NCBI RefSeq assembly: GCF_000014425.1
Contig: NC_008530.1
Coordinates: 1,178,001-1,242,000, forward strand
Reading direction: 5' to 3'
Origin: Lactobacillus gasseri ATCC 33323 = JCM 1131
GTDB taxonomy: Bacteria; Bacillota; Bacilli; Lactobacillales; Lactobacillaceae
Length of the DNA stretch: 64,000 bases
A program made the translations under genes and the position numbers. The stretch's first letter is position 1; each line of letters opens with the position of its first letter. The notes beneath the pieces were generated by a model. That model was given only the letters and a program-made list of their open reading frames with translations. It searched no databases and was not told the DNA's origin. This document shows positions 8,087-17,453 of the stretch, one piece after another.

Positions 8087-9022
8087 ATGAAAAAGGTTCA
8101 TTTACTTGTAAATTTAAAATCTGGTAGCAACAAAGGCGCAAAAGCTCTTAAAGAAATTGAGGCTGCCCTAAAAAATGAAAAAGTAGCATATGATATTCAA
8201 ATTTCTACTTATCCTGGACAACTCGTTCCAATTGCAACTACGACAGCTAATGAAATTAATGATAATCATGAATGTATTGTTATAGTTGGCGGTGATGGAT
8301 CTTTGAATCAGGCTTTAAATGGGGTAAAAAGTTCACTTCATCCTGATACTCCACTCGCCTATTTTCCAGCTGGTACCGGAAATGATTTTGCTCGAGCAGC
8401 TAAACTACAAAAGGATCCCTCGAAATTTATTAGGAAACTTAGAAATCAACCAACAGTAACAAAAGTCGACTGTGGTAGATATCAAGATTTAATTACAGGC
8501 GAAGAGAAATATTTTGTCAATAATTTAGGAATTGGCTTTGATGCGTATGTGGTTAATAAGACCAATCATTCAAAACTCAAAACTAAGTTTAATAAAATCA
8601 ATTTAGGGAACTTAACTTACGGAATAAATATTGTCCAAGCACTCAAAGGACAAGATAATTTTAGGGTCAAGATTTCAGCCAATAATCATACTTATTCTTA
8701 TGATCATGCATACTTAGTTACAACAACTAACCACCCCTACTTTGGTGGTGGAGTTCCAATATTACCAATTGCTAATATTTATAATCGTGAATTAGATATT
8801 GCGATTGTAGAAAAACCTAATTTAGCTAAATTTTTGTATCTCTTTTCTAAGCTTCTAATCAATGGATCACATATGCAAAGCAAGCAATTTCATTATTTTG
8901 AAGCAAATAAAATTGAAGTAGAAACCTATCAATCGGAATATGGTCAACTTGATGGAGAAGAATTAAATAAGAGAAAATTCCATTTAAAATTTGAAGTTGA
9001 TCACTTTAATATTTTGAAATAA
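8087..9022 (+). CDS. diacylglycerol kinase family lipid kinase (DagK/YegS type)
   Basis: A soluble lipid kinase of 311 residues. The ATP-binding GGDGSLNQAL motif lies around residues 69-78 and PAGTGNDFARA around 97-107, both hallmarks of the DAGK catalytic family. LGIGFDAYV and the late QLDGEE segment are also conserved. In Gram-positives DgkB recycles diacylglycerol released in lipoteichoic acid synthesis; that role is likely but the lipid substrate cannot be read from sequence. The ATG has only a weak upstream purine stretch and lies about 22 bases after the rnjA terminator, so low-level read-through from rnjA is likely. Confidence 0.9.
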   Translation: MKKVHLLVNLKSGSNKGAKALKEIEAALKNEKVAYDIQISTYPGQLVPIATTTANEINDNHECIVIVGGDGSLNQALNGVKSSLHPDTPLAYFPAGTGNDFARAAKLQKDPSKFIRKLRNQPTVTKVDCGRYQDLITGEEKYFVNNLGIGFDAYVVNKTNHSKLKTKFNKINLGNLTYGINIVQALKGQDNFRVKISANNHTYSYDHAYLVTTTNHPYFGGGVPILPIANIYNRELDIAIVEKPNLAKFLYLFSKLLINGSHMQSKQFHYFEANKIEVETYQSEYGQLDGEELNKRKFHLKFEVDHFNILK

Positions 9023-9026
9023 AGAT

Positions 9027-9061
9027 AAAACAAGCCATCTCATAATGAGGTGGCTTGTTTT
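9027..9061. terminator. bidirectional terminator between the lipid kinase gene and recD2
   Basis: A long stem AAACAAGCCA / TGGCTTGTTT with additional inner pairs, T-rich on both exits. It lies between the convergent stops at 9022 and 9063. Confidence 0.9.
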
Positions 9062-9062
9062 G

Positions 9063-11441
9063 CTAATCTCTTGCTTTTAATTCTATCTTTTCCATCCCAA
9101 TCATTGGGTTGATTTTACCAGAGTAAATTAAATCAGGAGTTAAGATATAATCTTTAGGTTCAGTTACCTCTTCTTTAACTTCAGTTTGAGCCTGTTCTTG
9201 TTTAATATTTTCGTTAGAATCATGCTCAACTACTTCTTTTAGACCCAATTCATGTCTGATCTTAGAAGCTAAATCCGTTTTCCGATCATTTCCGGGTGTA
9301 CGTAAAGCCATAAGATAGGCCTTTTTTTCTCCTACCATAACGAGATTCTTCTCAGCTCGAGTAATTGCTGTATAGAGCAAATTACGTCTCAACATCATAT
9401 AATTTTGCATAGTAAGATTCAAAATAACTAACGGAAATTCTGATCCCTGTGATTTATGAATCGTAATTGCATAAGCACGAGTAATATCATTTAAATCTTT
9501 AACGCTAAACTCTATTTCTCGGCCATCAAAATCAGCAATTAATATTTTAGCCTTATCATCAGGATTGAGGCCAATAATTTTGCCAATTTGACCATTATAA
9601 ATATCCTTTTCAGGATTATTTTGCAATTGTAAAATCCGATCACCGATTCTAAAACTTTCATTATGTGCTTCAATTACCTTGGTTTTAGAAGACATTGGAT
9701 TCATCACATCTTGCAAGATGTCATTCAAGTGGGTAATCCCGCCCTGACCATTATACATAGCTCCAAGGACCTGAACGTCATCCTTTTCAAAACCACGCTT
9801 AATAGCTAAATTAACAATTTGATCAATTGCGTCTCCAACTAACCTTGGCTGACACGGAATAAAGGAATAGTTCTTAGTTTTATTAAAAATTATTTGTTCA
9901 GCATCTTCTTCATTAATTGCATGAGCTAGCTTGATAATTGATGAATCTTCCCCTTGTCGATGAATTACCTGAAGTCTAGTTGTTGGAAACGCTTCTGACT
10001 TAATTAGATCACTAAAAATATTTCCCGCTCCAACCGAAGGTAGCTGGTCTTGGTCACCAACAAATACAATTCTTTTTGTCGAATTAATCCCCGATAACAA
10101 CTGCTTGAACAGAAACATATCAACCATCGACATTTCATCAATAATTAAAATTTCACCATTTAATTCATTAACATCGGTAGCATCATTTTCGCCAATACCT
10201 AGCCCCAACAAACGGTGAATAGTTTTAGCAGAAATATCGGTAATCTCGCTCATTCTCTTAGCAGCCCGTCCTGTTGGAGCAGCTAACAAAAATGGCGGAT
10301 CTTCACTATACAAGGCTCCACTTGGAATCTCTGCAAGTTCCTTTAAACACATCAAAATTCCATTAATAATTGTTGTCTTACCAGTACCTGGTCCACCAGT
10401 AAGAATGGAAATTGGATTATTTAAAGCATTTTTAATAGCTTTTTTTTGCGTTTCGTCATACTTAATTTCAAGTTCTTCTTCAGCATGATTAATTGCATGC
10501 TCAATTTTTTCATCACTGAATTTTTCTTTTTCTACCCGATTTTTGACTAAACGCTTTAACTCATTTGAAATATCAAGTTCAGTTTGAAAAATTCCCTGTA
10601 AAGCTGCTTTGTCGCCTGACACAACCACCTTACCTTGACGCTGAAGCTCATTCACACTATTTGCCAAGTCGTCATAAGAACTAGCTTGAACCAAATCATA
10701 TGCCTGAGTTAGTAAATCATCTAGTGCCACATAAGTGTCTCCCAGCGTACTTAGAGCACTCTGCAAAATACTTAAAATTGCACCTCTAACTCTTTTTGGA
10801 TCATTTAATTCAATTCCAAGTGCTTGACCAATATTATCTGCTGTCCTAAAGCCGAAGCCTCTAATTTCACCAACTGCTTGATAAGGATCCTCTTCAAGTT
10901 TTTTTAGAGAATCTCCATGATAGGCTTTATAAATATTTCCAGCAGTTTTTTTATTAATTCCGTATTTAGCTAGCTTAATAACAATTTCTGAGAAAGAGTC
11001 CATTTGATTAATCCCAGATAGTAAACTATTCTTTTGCTTTGGCGTTAAATCAAGGTTTTCAATTTCAGTTGGGTTGGACTTAATCAGATCCAAGGCATTA
11101 GTACCTAAACTAGCAATAATCTTCTCAGCGGCTTTTTTACCAATACCGGGGAATTTATCAGAACTTAGATATTTCGCTAAACTTCCCTCTTCATGTGGTA
11201 AAACTGGTTCATATGAACTAACGCGAAATTGTTTACCAAACTTTTCATGTACAACAACTTGACCAACAAACTTGTAAGTCGAGCCAATCTGAATATCACC
11301 AAAATTACCAGTTACTCGGATATTGTCACGATCATAATCTGCTAATTTACTAATCAAGTCTACATCAATAATTTTGAAAAGATCTTGATTATTTTCAAAA
11401 ACAATTCCGTTAATTCGTCCAGTAAAACTAGTTTCTGCCAT
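9063..11441 (-). CDS. recD2: ATP-dependent DNA helicase RecD2
   Basis: A superfamily 1B 5'-to-3' helicase of 792 residues that works without RecB and RecC in Firmicutes genome maintenance. An N-terminal OB-like region and helix-hairpin-helix repeats (residues about 95-205, FPGIGKKAAEKI and RGFGFRTADNIG) precede the motor. Walker A is GGPGTGKTTII (349-359), motif II IIDEMSMVD, then the GDQDQLPSVGAGN and TIHKSQGSE motifs. The last 70 residues are charged and probably disordered. The start overlaps the end of the TPR gene by 14 bases. Confidence 0.94.
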   Translation of the reverse strand: MAETSFTGRINGIVFENNQDLFKIIDVDLISKLADYDRDNIRVTGNFGDIQIGSTYKFVGQVVVHEKFGKQFRVSSYEPVLPHEEGSLAKYLSSDKFPGIGKKAAEKIIASLGTNALDLIKSNPTEIENLDLTPKQKNSLLSGINQMDSFSEIVIKLAKYGINKKTAGNIYKAYHGDSLKKLEEDPYQAVGEIRGFGFRTADNIGQALGIELNDPKRVRGAILSILQSALSTLGDTYVALDDLLTQAYDLVQASSYDDLANSVNELQRQGKVVVSGDKAALQGIFQTELDISNELKRLVKNRVEKEKFSDEKIEHAINHAEEELEIKYDETQKKAIKNALNNPISILTGGPGTGKTTIINGILMCLKELAEIPSGALYSEDPPFLLAAPTGRAAKRMSEITDISAKTIHRLLGLGIGENDATDVNELNGEILIIDEMSMVDMFLFKQLLSGINSTKRIVFVGDQDQLPSVGAGNIFSDLIKSEAFPTTRLQVIHRQGEDSSIIKLAHAINEEDAEQIIFNKTKNYSFIPCQPRLVGDAIDQIVNLAIKRGFEKDDVQVLGAMYNGQGGITHLNDILQDVMNPMSSKTKVIEAHNESFRIGDRILQLQNNPEKDIYNGQIGKIIGLNPDDKAKILIADFDGREIEFSVKDLNDITRAYAITIHKSQGSEFPLVILNLTMQNYMMLRRNLLYTAITRAEKNLVMVGEKKAYLMALRTPGNDRKTDLASKIRHELGLKEVVEHDSNENIKQEQAQTEVKEEVTEPKDYILTPDLIYSGKINPMIGMEKIELKARD

Positions 11442-12072
11442 TTTTACCTCTAATCAATTTTGCTACAGCATTGTATTGCTTTTGTGCTTGTGCAAAATAT
11501 TTAGGATCCTGTTCTTTTGATAATTTAAAGTAATTCTCTGCCTCATCAGGATTAGTATCAAATAAAGTTAAACCAAGCAAAAAATTAACTTTTGCATTTC
11601 TTTGATCTTCTAGGATCTTACTGTAAGTTTGATTTGCCGCTTTTAAATCACCCAGACTAAGCCAAATGTCGCCAATTAATTCTAAAGTCCTCTCATCCTG
11701 ATTTTTCAAAGTTAGAGCATAAGCTAATGCCTTTTGATATTGACCTAACTTCATAAAAATTAACGACTTTTGATACATGGTCTCTTCATCGTCTGGAATC
11801 GAATTAAGTAAAGCCAGTGATTTAGCAAAATCTCCTTGCATGTAATAACAAACAGCAATGTTATAGGTTAAGGCTTCTGGCTGATCAACAAGTCCACGGG
11901 CTTTTTCTAATAATTCTAAAGCTTGATCTGCCGAATTTTGTTCAATCAAATAAGTTGAAAGCTGTAAATAATTTTCTATATTTTTAGGATGATTGTTTAT
12001 TTTTTTAATCAATAAGTGTATAGCATTATCAACTTTGCCAGCATCATATAAGTTGGCTATTTTTTTATCCAT
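11428..12072 (-). CDS. tetratricopeptide repeat protein
   Basis: A 214-residue all-helical protein of about five TPR units, for example ENYLQLSTYLIEQNSADQALELL and LTYNIAVCYYMQGDFAKSLALL. No signal peptide or membrane segment is present, so it should act in the cytosol as a protein-binding scaffold. The position between the phosphatase gene and recD2 is typical of lactobacilli, but the partner is not known. It starts 3 bases after the phosphatase stop and overlaps recD2. Confidence 0.85.
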   Translation of the reverse strand: MDKKIANLYDAGKVDNAIHLLIKKINNHPKNIENYLQLSTYLIEQNSADQALELLEKARGLVDQPEALTYNIAVCYYMQGDFAKSLALLNSIPDDEETMYQKSLIFMKLGQYQKALAYALTLKNQDERTLELIGDIWLSLGDLKAANQTYSKILEDQRNAKVNFLLGLTLFDTNPDEAENYFKLSKEQDPKYFAQAQKQYNAVAKLIRGKNGRN

Positions 12073-12074
12073 TT

Positions 12075-12734
12075 TTAAATTGTATCCCTACTAGTAATCT
12101 TTCGATCTAAATAGCTTGTTTCATTCCATGCTATTTCATTAAAGGTCTTCCCTTGATCTTCAGTGTCAAGAATCGTCAAGCTAGTATTAGTCAAGCCACC
12201 GCGCTTTCTAATATCAGCAACGTCATAACCTTCAAGAGTTCTAATTAATGCACATAGAGCTGCCCCGTGGCTCACCAAAAGCACCTTATCATCTTTATTT
12301 GGATAGCGTTTAACAATATCACTAATTAAACTTTTACCACGTTTAATCATGTGTTCAAAGTCTTCACCATGAAAAGTTGATGGATCGTAGCGTTCTGGTG
12401 AATAACGAAAGGCCTTAATTTGATCAGGGTATTGACTCTCAGCGTCAACAAATTTCATTCCCTCAAGATCGCCAAGATTAAACTCTTTCAAGCGATCATC
12501 TACAATAACTGGAACAGTAATCCCCATATCATTTCTAAGCATTACAGCAGTAGTTAAAGCACGTTGTAAAGGACTAGCATAAAAGGCCCTAAACTTAGTT
12601 CCCTTTAAGTACTCAGCTAATTTTTTAATATCTTCATAGCTTTCTGGTAAGAGTGGTGAATTACCACTACCTCCTTGATAGCGCCCTTCTAAATTCCACT
12701 TTGTTTTTCCATGTCTAACGAAATATAATTGCAT
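12075..12734 (-). CDS. histidine phosphatase family protein (phosphoglycerate mutase-like)
   Basis: A 219-residue branch 1 histidine phosphatase. The catalytic RHGKT motif is at residues 7-11 (LYFVRHGKTKWN), the second arginine in YASPLQRALTTA, and the second histidine in LLVSHGAALCAL. These enzymes range from broad phosphatases to cofactor-dependent phosphoglycerate mutase; nothing shows a mutase role, so a general phosphatase is safer. It leads the phosphatase-TPR-recD2 operon. A TATAAT box on the minus strand at 12760-12765 with a poor -35 may be its promoter; the Shine-Dalgarno is GGAGGG. Confidence 0.9.
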   Translation of the reverse strand: MQLYFVRHGKTKWNLEGRYQGGSGNSPLLPESYEDIKKLAEYLKGTKFRAFYASPLQRALTTAVMLRNDMGITVPVIVDDRLKEFNLGDLEGMKFVDAESQYPDQIKAFRYSPERYDPSTFHGEDFEHMIKRGKSLISDIVKRYPNKDDKVLLVSHGAALCALIRTLEGYDVADIRKRGGLTNTSLTILDTEDQGKTFNEIAWNETSYLDRKITSRDTI

Positions 12735-12800
12735 ACTTTTCCCTCCACTTTTACTATTTATTATAAGTTTTCAGGACAGAAAATAACAGTTTCTAAAAGC

Positions 12801-12828
12801 AAAAAGAAGCCTCATTGAGACTTCTTTT
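12801..12828 (-). terminator. intrinsic terminator of mnmA
   Basis: On the minus strand, an 11-bp stem (AAGAAGTCTCA against TGAGGCTTCTT, one G-U pair) followed by a U-run. It lies just after the mnmA stop. Confidence 0.88.
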
Positions 12829-12830
12829 GA

Positions 12831-14311
<1,481 letters not shown>

Positions 14312-14329
14312 AAAATATCACTCTCAATA

Positions 14330-14357
14330 TTATTATCTTATTTTTTGTAAGTGTCAA
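14330..14357 (-). promoter_or_regulatory. promoter of the DUF1831-mnmA unit
   Basis: On the minus strand, a consensus TTGACA (14352-14357), a 16-base spacer and TAATAA (14330-14335). The predicted start is only about 12 bases before the ATG at 14311, so the transcript would have a very short leader. Confidence 0.6.
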
Positions 14358-14386
14358 GTATATAATTTTCACTAACATTATACATT

Positions 14387-14421
14387 AAAACAAGTTCTAG
14401 CCAAAAATGGTTAGAACTTGT
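14387..14421 (-). terminator. intrinsic terminator of the iscS-type gene
   Basis: On the minus strand, ACAAGTTCTAACC pairs with GGCTAGAACTTGT (one mismatch) around a TTTTT-rich loop, then UUUU. It separates the desulfurase gene from the DUF1831-mnmA unit. Confidence 0.88.
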
Positions 14422-14424
14422 GAG

Positions 14425-15579
14425 TTATTTACTTAATCGTTGACACATTTTAACTAGGCTATCCGCAAAACCTTTAACTTCCTCTGCAGTAGTAAAACGT
14501 CCAAAACTAATTCGAATCGATTCTTCAATACGAGGAGAATTTTCACCATACATTGCCTCTAAGACATGAGAAGGATTTAATGAACCAGCTGTACATGCTG
14601 ATCCACCTGAAACTGCATAGCCATTCAAATCTAAGTTAGTCAAGGCAGAATAAGTTCCAACGCCCTTTAACCACAAGTTTAAAACGTGATGAGAAACTGC
14701 TCCCTTAAGTGAGCCGTTAATTTCATAATCAATATCATTTTTATCAAGTTCATCAAGAATTATTTGTTGAAACTTTCGATAATTTTCCTGAAGCTGCTTT
14801 TTGTCCATTTCTCTCAATTCTTGGGCAGCTACGCCAAAGCCAGCAATTCCTGGAACGTTCTCAGTTCCTGGACGACGCTTTAGTTCCTGCTCCCCTCCTA
14901 AAAGAAGGTTACTTACCTTTAAGCCATTTTTTTCATAAAGAAAGCCCAAAAATTTAGGTCCATTAACCTTATGAGCAGAAGTGGATAATAAATCAATATT
15001 CATATCCTTAACATCAATTTCAATATTTCCAAATCCTTGCACATCATCTACGTGGAAATAAGCATTTGAATCTTTAACTAATTCACCGATTTCTTTTAGA
15101 GGCATGATTGAACCAACTTCATTATTGACTGCCATTATTGAAACTAAAATAGTATCCGGCGTTAATTCTCTCTTTAAGTCTTCCAAACTAATATGTCCAC
15201 TTTCATCTACATCAAGATAGACAATTTCATACCCCTCTTGAGCTAAACGTTTCATTGGGTTCAAAACAGAAGGATGCTCAATCCTAGTAGTAATTATTTT
15301 CTTGCCAATATTCTTTCTAGCACGTGCTGTTCCAAAAATTGCAGTATTATTACTTTCAGATCCACCACTAGTAAAATTGATTTCTTTATCTTCCGCATTG
15401 ATTGTTTCTGCTAGTTGGTGACGAGCTGCTTCAACCACTTGACGTGCCTTACGTCCAAATGCATGTTGACTAGAAGCATTTCCAAAATCATTGGTCATCT
15501 CACTACTAATTTTTTCAATTACTTTTGGATCCATCGGAGTAGTAGCCGCATTATCCAAATATACATTTTTTCTAGTCAT
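14425..15579 (-). CDS. iscS: cysteine desulfurase (IscS/YrvO type, MnmA partner)
   Basis: A PLP enzyme of 384 residues that takes sulfur from cysteine as a persulfide. The start NVYLDNAATTPMD, the PLP lysine in STSAHKVNGPKFLG, and the persulfide cysteine in GSACTAGSL are all present. It lies upstream of DUF1831 and mnmA, matching the Bacillus YrvO-MnmA pair that thiolates U34 of tRNA; it may also feed Fe-S assembly. A second paralogue at 48776-49930 is paired with thiI. It follows the mtnN terminator and ends at its own terminator. Confidence 0.93.
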   Translation of the reverse strand: MTRKNVYLDNAATTPMDPKVIEKISSEMTNDFGNASSQHAFGRKARQVVEAARHQLAETINAEDKEINFTSGGSESNNTAIFGTARARKNIGKKIITTRIEHPSVLNPMKRLAQEGYEIVYLDVDESGHISLEDLKRELTPDTILVSIMAVNNEVGSIMPLKEIGELVKDSNAYFHVDDVQGFGNIEIDVKDMNIDLLSTSAHKVNGPKFLGFLYEKNGLKVSNLLLGGEQELKRRPGTENVPGIAGFGVAAQELREMDKKQLQENYRKFQQIILDELDKNDIDYEINGSLKGAVSHHVLNLWLKGVGTYSALTNLDLNGYAVSGGSACTAGSLNPSHVLEAMYGENSPRIEESIRISFGRFTTAEEVKGFADSLVKMCQRLSK

Positions 15580-15633
15580 GTTATACCTCTTTATCTTTCT
15601 TACATTTTGGAAGTGGCTATTTTATTTTAACAT

Positions 15634-15667
15634 AAAAAATAGACTAAGTTCATCTGAACTTAGTCTA
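15634..15667 (-). terminator. intrinsic terminator of the ileS-mtnN operon
   Basis: A perfect 13-bp stem TAGACTAAGTTCA / TGAACTTAGTCTA with a 2-base loop (fewer pairs if opened), followed on the minus strand by six U. Confidence 0.94.
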
Positions 15668-15675
15668 CCATCACC

Positions 15676-16377
15676 CTAATCTAAAACTGTTTCTTCAAGA
15701 TAAGATGAAATTACGCTGGCTGCTTTAGCACCAACTTCTTTAACAAACTTATCAAAGTCATTATCGGCATTAGCATCGCCATTATCTGAAATAGCGCGAA
15801 TAGCAACTAAAGGTGTGTTGAAATGTCTAGCAACTTGGGCAAAGGCCGCTCCTTCCATTTCCACACCAAGTGCATCAGAAAAATTCTTTTTAATTTCATC
15901 TTTTTGTGCTTCAGATTGTACAAAAGTATCTCCAGTTACAACAAGACCTTCTTTAAAGTCTATATTTTGACTTAAAAGATACTTCTTAAATGCTTCACGT
16001 GCTGGGCTATTAAGATCAAATCTTGCTGGTTCACGTGGAATTTGACCTTCAACGTATTCGCCAGCACTAACACAATGTGCATCATGATAAGCAAAGCTAT
16101 CTACCAAAATTAAATCTTTTCTTTTCACATTTTCTTGCATTGAACCAGCAGAACCAGTCATAAATACCAAATCAATATCTTCTTTAGTTAATAAACTGGT
16201 TAAATTCATTGCCGCATTAACTTTTCCAATTCCGCTAAGACCTAAATAAATGTCATTTCCATTAATTGAAAAGTGATCAAATTCAGTTGTACCAAAAACT
16301 TCTTTAGTTTCAGACTTAAAATGCTTTTTATAAAATTCGGCCTCTTCTTCCATTGGAACAATAATCGCAATTTTCAT
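15676..16377 (-). CDS. mtnN: 5'-methylthioadenosine/S-adenosylhomocysteine nucleosidase
   Basis: MtnN (Pfs) cleaves adenine from MTA and SAH, recycling SAM by-products and feeding autoinducer-2 synthesis. The 233-residue protein shows the family start IAIIVPMEEEAEF, the substrate loop VTGDTFVQS, VEMEGAAFAQVA with the ribose-binding Glu, and the catalytic aspartate in RAISDNGD. It is the last gene of the ileS operon. The 15-base gap to the gene upstream holds a weak GAGG-like site. Confidence 0.96.
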   Translation of the reverse strand: MKIAIIVPMEEEAEFYKKHFKSETKEVFGTTEFDHFSINGNDIYLGLSGIGKVNAAMNLTSLLTKEDIDLVFMTGSAGSMQENVKRKDLILVDSFAYHDAHCVSAGEYVEGQIPREPARFDLNSPAREAFKKYLLSQNIDFKEGLVVTGDTFVQSEAQKDEIKKNFSDALGVEMEGAAFAQVARHFNTPLVAIRAISDNGDANADNDFDKFVKEVGAKAASVISSYLEETVLD

Positions 16378-16392
16378 TTTTTACCTCTAAAT

Positions 16393-16674
16393 CTAAAGTT
16401 TAAATAAAGCGAACAAAACTATGATTAGTAAAACAACAACAATTAAAATTGCATAGTTCAAGCGCTTTTTTAAACGATTAATTCTATTTTCACGCTCTTC
16501 TTCTGAAGAAAAGTTCTCCCTTGATTCAAAATTCGAAGATTCTTTAACTGTTGATTCTGAATCAACCGCATCAATAGATTGATCATCTTTCTTCAAGCGC
16601 TTAAAATTATCAAAGATTTTTCTTATTTTTTTCTGCTGTTGTTTTTTACGATAATCTGCTCGTTTTTCAGTCAT
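16393..16674 (-). CDS. small tail-anchored membrane protein, unknown function
   Basis: A 93-residue protein whose first 68 residues are very polar: a basic stretch (KKQQQKKIRKIFDNFKRLKK) and then an acidic/serine stretch. A single hydrophobic helix ends the protein (about residues 72-92, LNYAILIVVVLLIIVLFALF). That layout predicts an N-in, tail-anchored protein. I do not recognise a named domain. It starts inside the end of the nudix gene (8-base overlap) and lies 15 bases before mtnN, so it is a real co-translated member of the operon. Confidence 0.75.
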   Translation of the reverse strand: MTEKRADYRKKQQQKKIRKIFDNFKRLKKDDQSIDAVDSESTVKESSNFESRENFSSEEERENRINRLKKRLNYAILIVVVLLIIVLFALFKL

Positions 16675-17230
16675 TACTTTGGTTTCCTGTTAAAATCATA
16701 TTTTCCCAGAATGTAATTGCCATAACAGTCTTGGCATCCATAATTTTGCCTGACGCAATTAATTGTTTTAACTCAGGAAGACTGTACCATTCTTGAGTTA
16801 GAAACTCATCTTCATCAAGAGGACGTTTGTGCTCAATTTTTGACAAAGTATCACAATAGAATAAATGAATTTTTTCATCACAGAATCCAACTGAAGTATA
16901 AAATTCACTTACCTTTTCCCAATATTCTGCCTTATAGCCGCCCTCTTCATTTAACTCTCTTTTCATTGCATCAAGGGGTGATGCATCTGTTTCGTCAATT
17001 AAACCTGCAGGAATTTCTAGAGTTAATTGTTTGATAGGCTCACGCCATTGCTTCACAAGAAGCATTTTTTTCTCATCATTAATTGCAATTGCTGCACTAG
17101 CATCGGGATGCTTAACTATTTCACGAGTTGCTGTCTTTCCATTTGGTAGACTAATAGTTTCAACGTTTAAGTCGATAAGCCTACCTTCGAATACAGGCTT
17201 GTTTGAGATTTCAGTTTCTCTTAGATTCAC
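16667..17230 (-). CDS. nudF: NUDIX hydrolase, ADP-ribose pyrophosphatase
   Basis: A 187-residue Nudix enzyme of the ADP-ribose pyrophosphatase group, which splits ADP-ribose to AMP and ribose 5-phosphate. The Nudix box is GLIDETDASPLDAMKRELNE plus EGG (around residues 75-98), preceded by the ADP-ribose-class segment VKQWREPIKQLTLEIPAG and the start FEGRLIDLNVETISLPNG. Gene order csd-nudF-orf-mtnN is common in lactobacilli; nudF next to mtnN also occurs in Bacillus relatives. The ATG at 17230 has an AAGGAG site. Confidence 0.93.
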   Translation of the reverse strand: MNLRETEISNKPVFEGRLIDLNVETISLPNGKTATREIVKHPDASAAIAINDEKKMLLVKQWREPIKQLTLEIPAGLIDETDASPLDAMKRELNEEGGYKAEYWEKVSEFYTSVGFCDEKIHLFYCDTLSKIEHKRPLDEDEFLTQEWYSLPELKQLIASGKIMDAKTVMAITFWENMILTGNQSND

Positions 17231-17243
17231 TTAATTTCTCCTT

Positions 17244-17453
17244 TTAGTCACGATCAACATAAACGTTGATACATTGTAGACCCTTTTTTCCTTGTGCTAA
17301 TTGGTAACGTACTCTTTGACCTACATTTAATTTTTTATAACCTTCTTCTTTAATCGATTTATAAAAAACAAAATAAGATGAGTGCGTTAGATCATCCTCA
17401 ATAAATCCGTACGCAGAATTCGAATCAAATTGTTTAACAGTACCCTTACGCAT
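17244..17453 (-). CDS. divergent cold-shock-domain protein
   Basis: A 69-residue protein with the size and beta pattern of a cold-shock domain: GTVKQFDSNSAYGFIEDD at the start, then YFVFYKSI and a closing QCINVYVD. Compared with CspA, the tryptophan of the GTVKWF motif is Q, RNP1 (usually KGFGFI) is SAYGFI, and RNP2 lacks the VFVH core. So it is a CSD paralogue with altered RNA-binding residues. Its ATG overlaps the ileS stop by one base (TAATG), so it is coupled to isoleucyl-tRNA synthetase translation. Confidence 0.82.
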   Translation of the reverse strand: MRKGTVKQFDSNSAYGFIEDDLTHSSYFVFYKSIKEEGYKKLNVGQRVRYQLAQGKKGLQCINVYVDRD

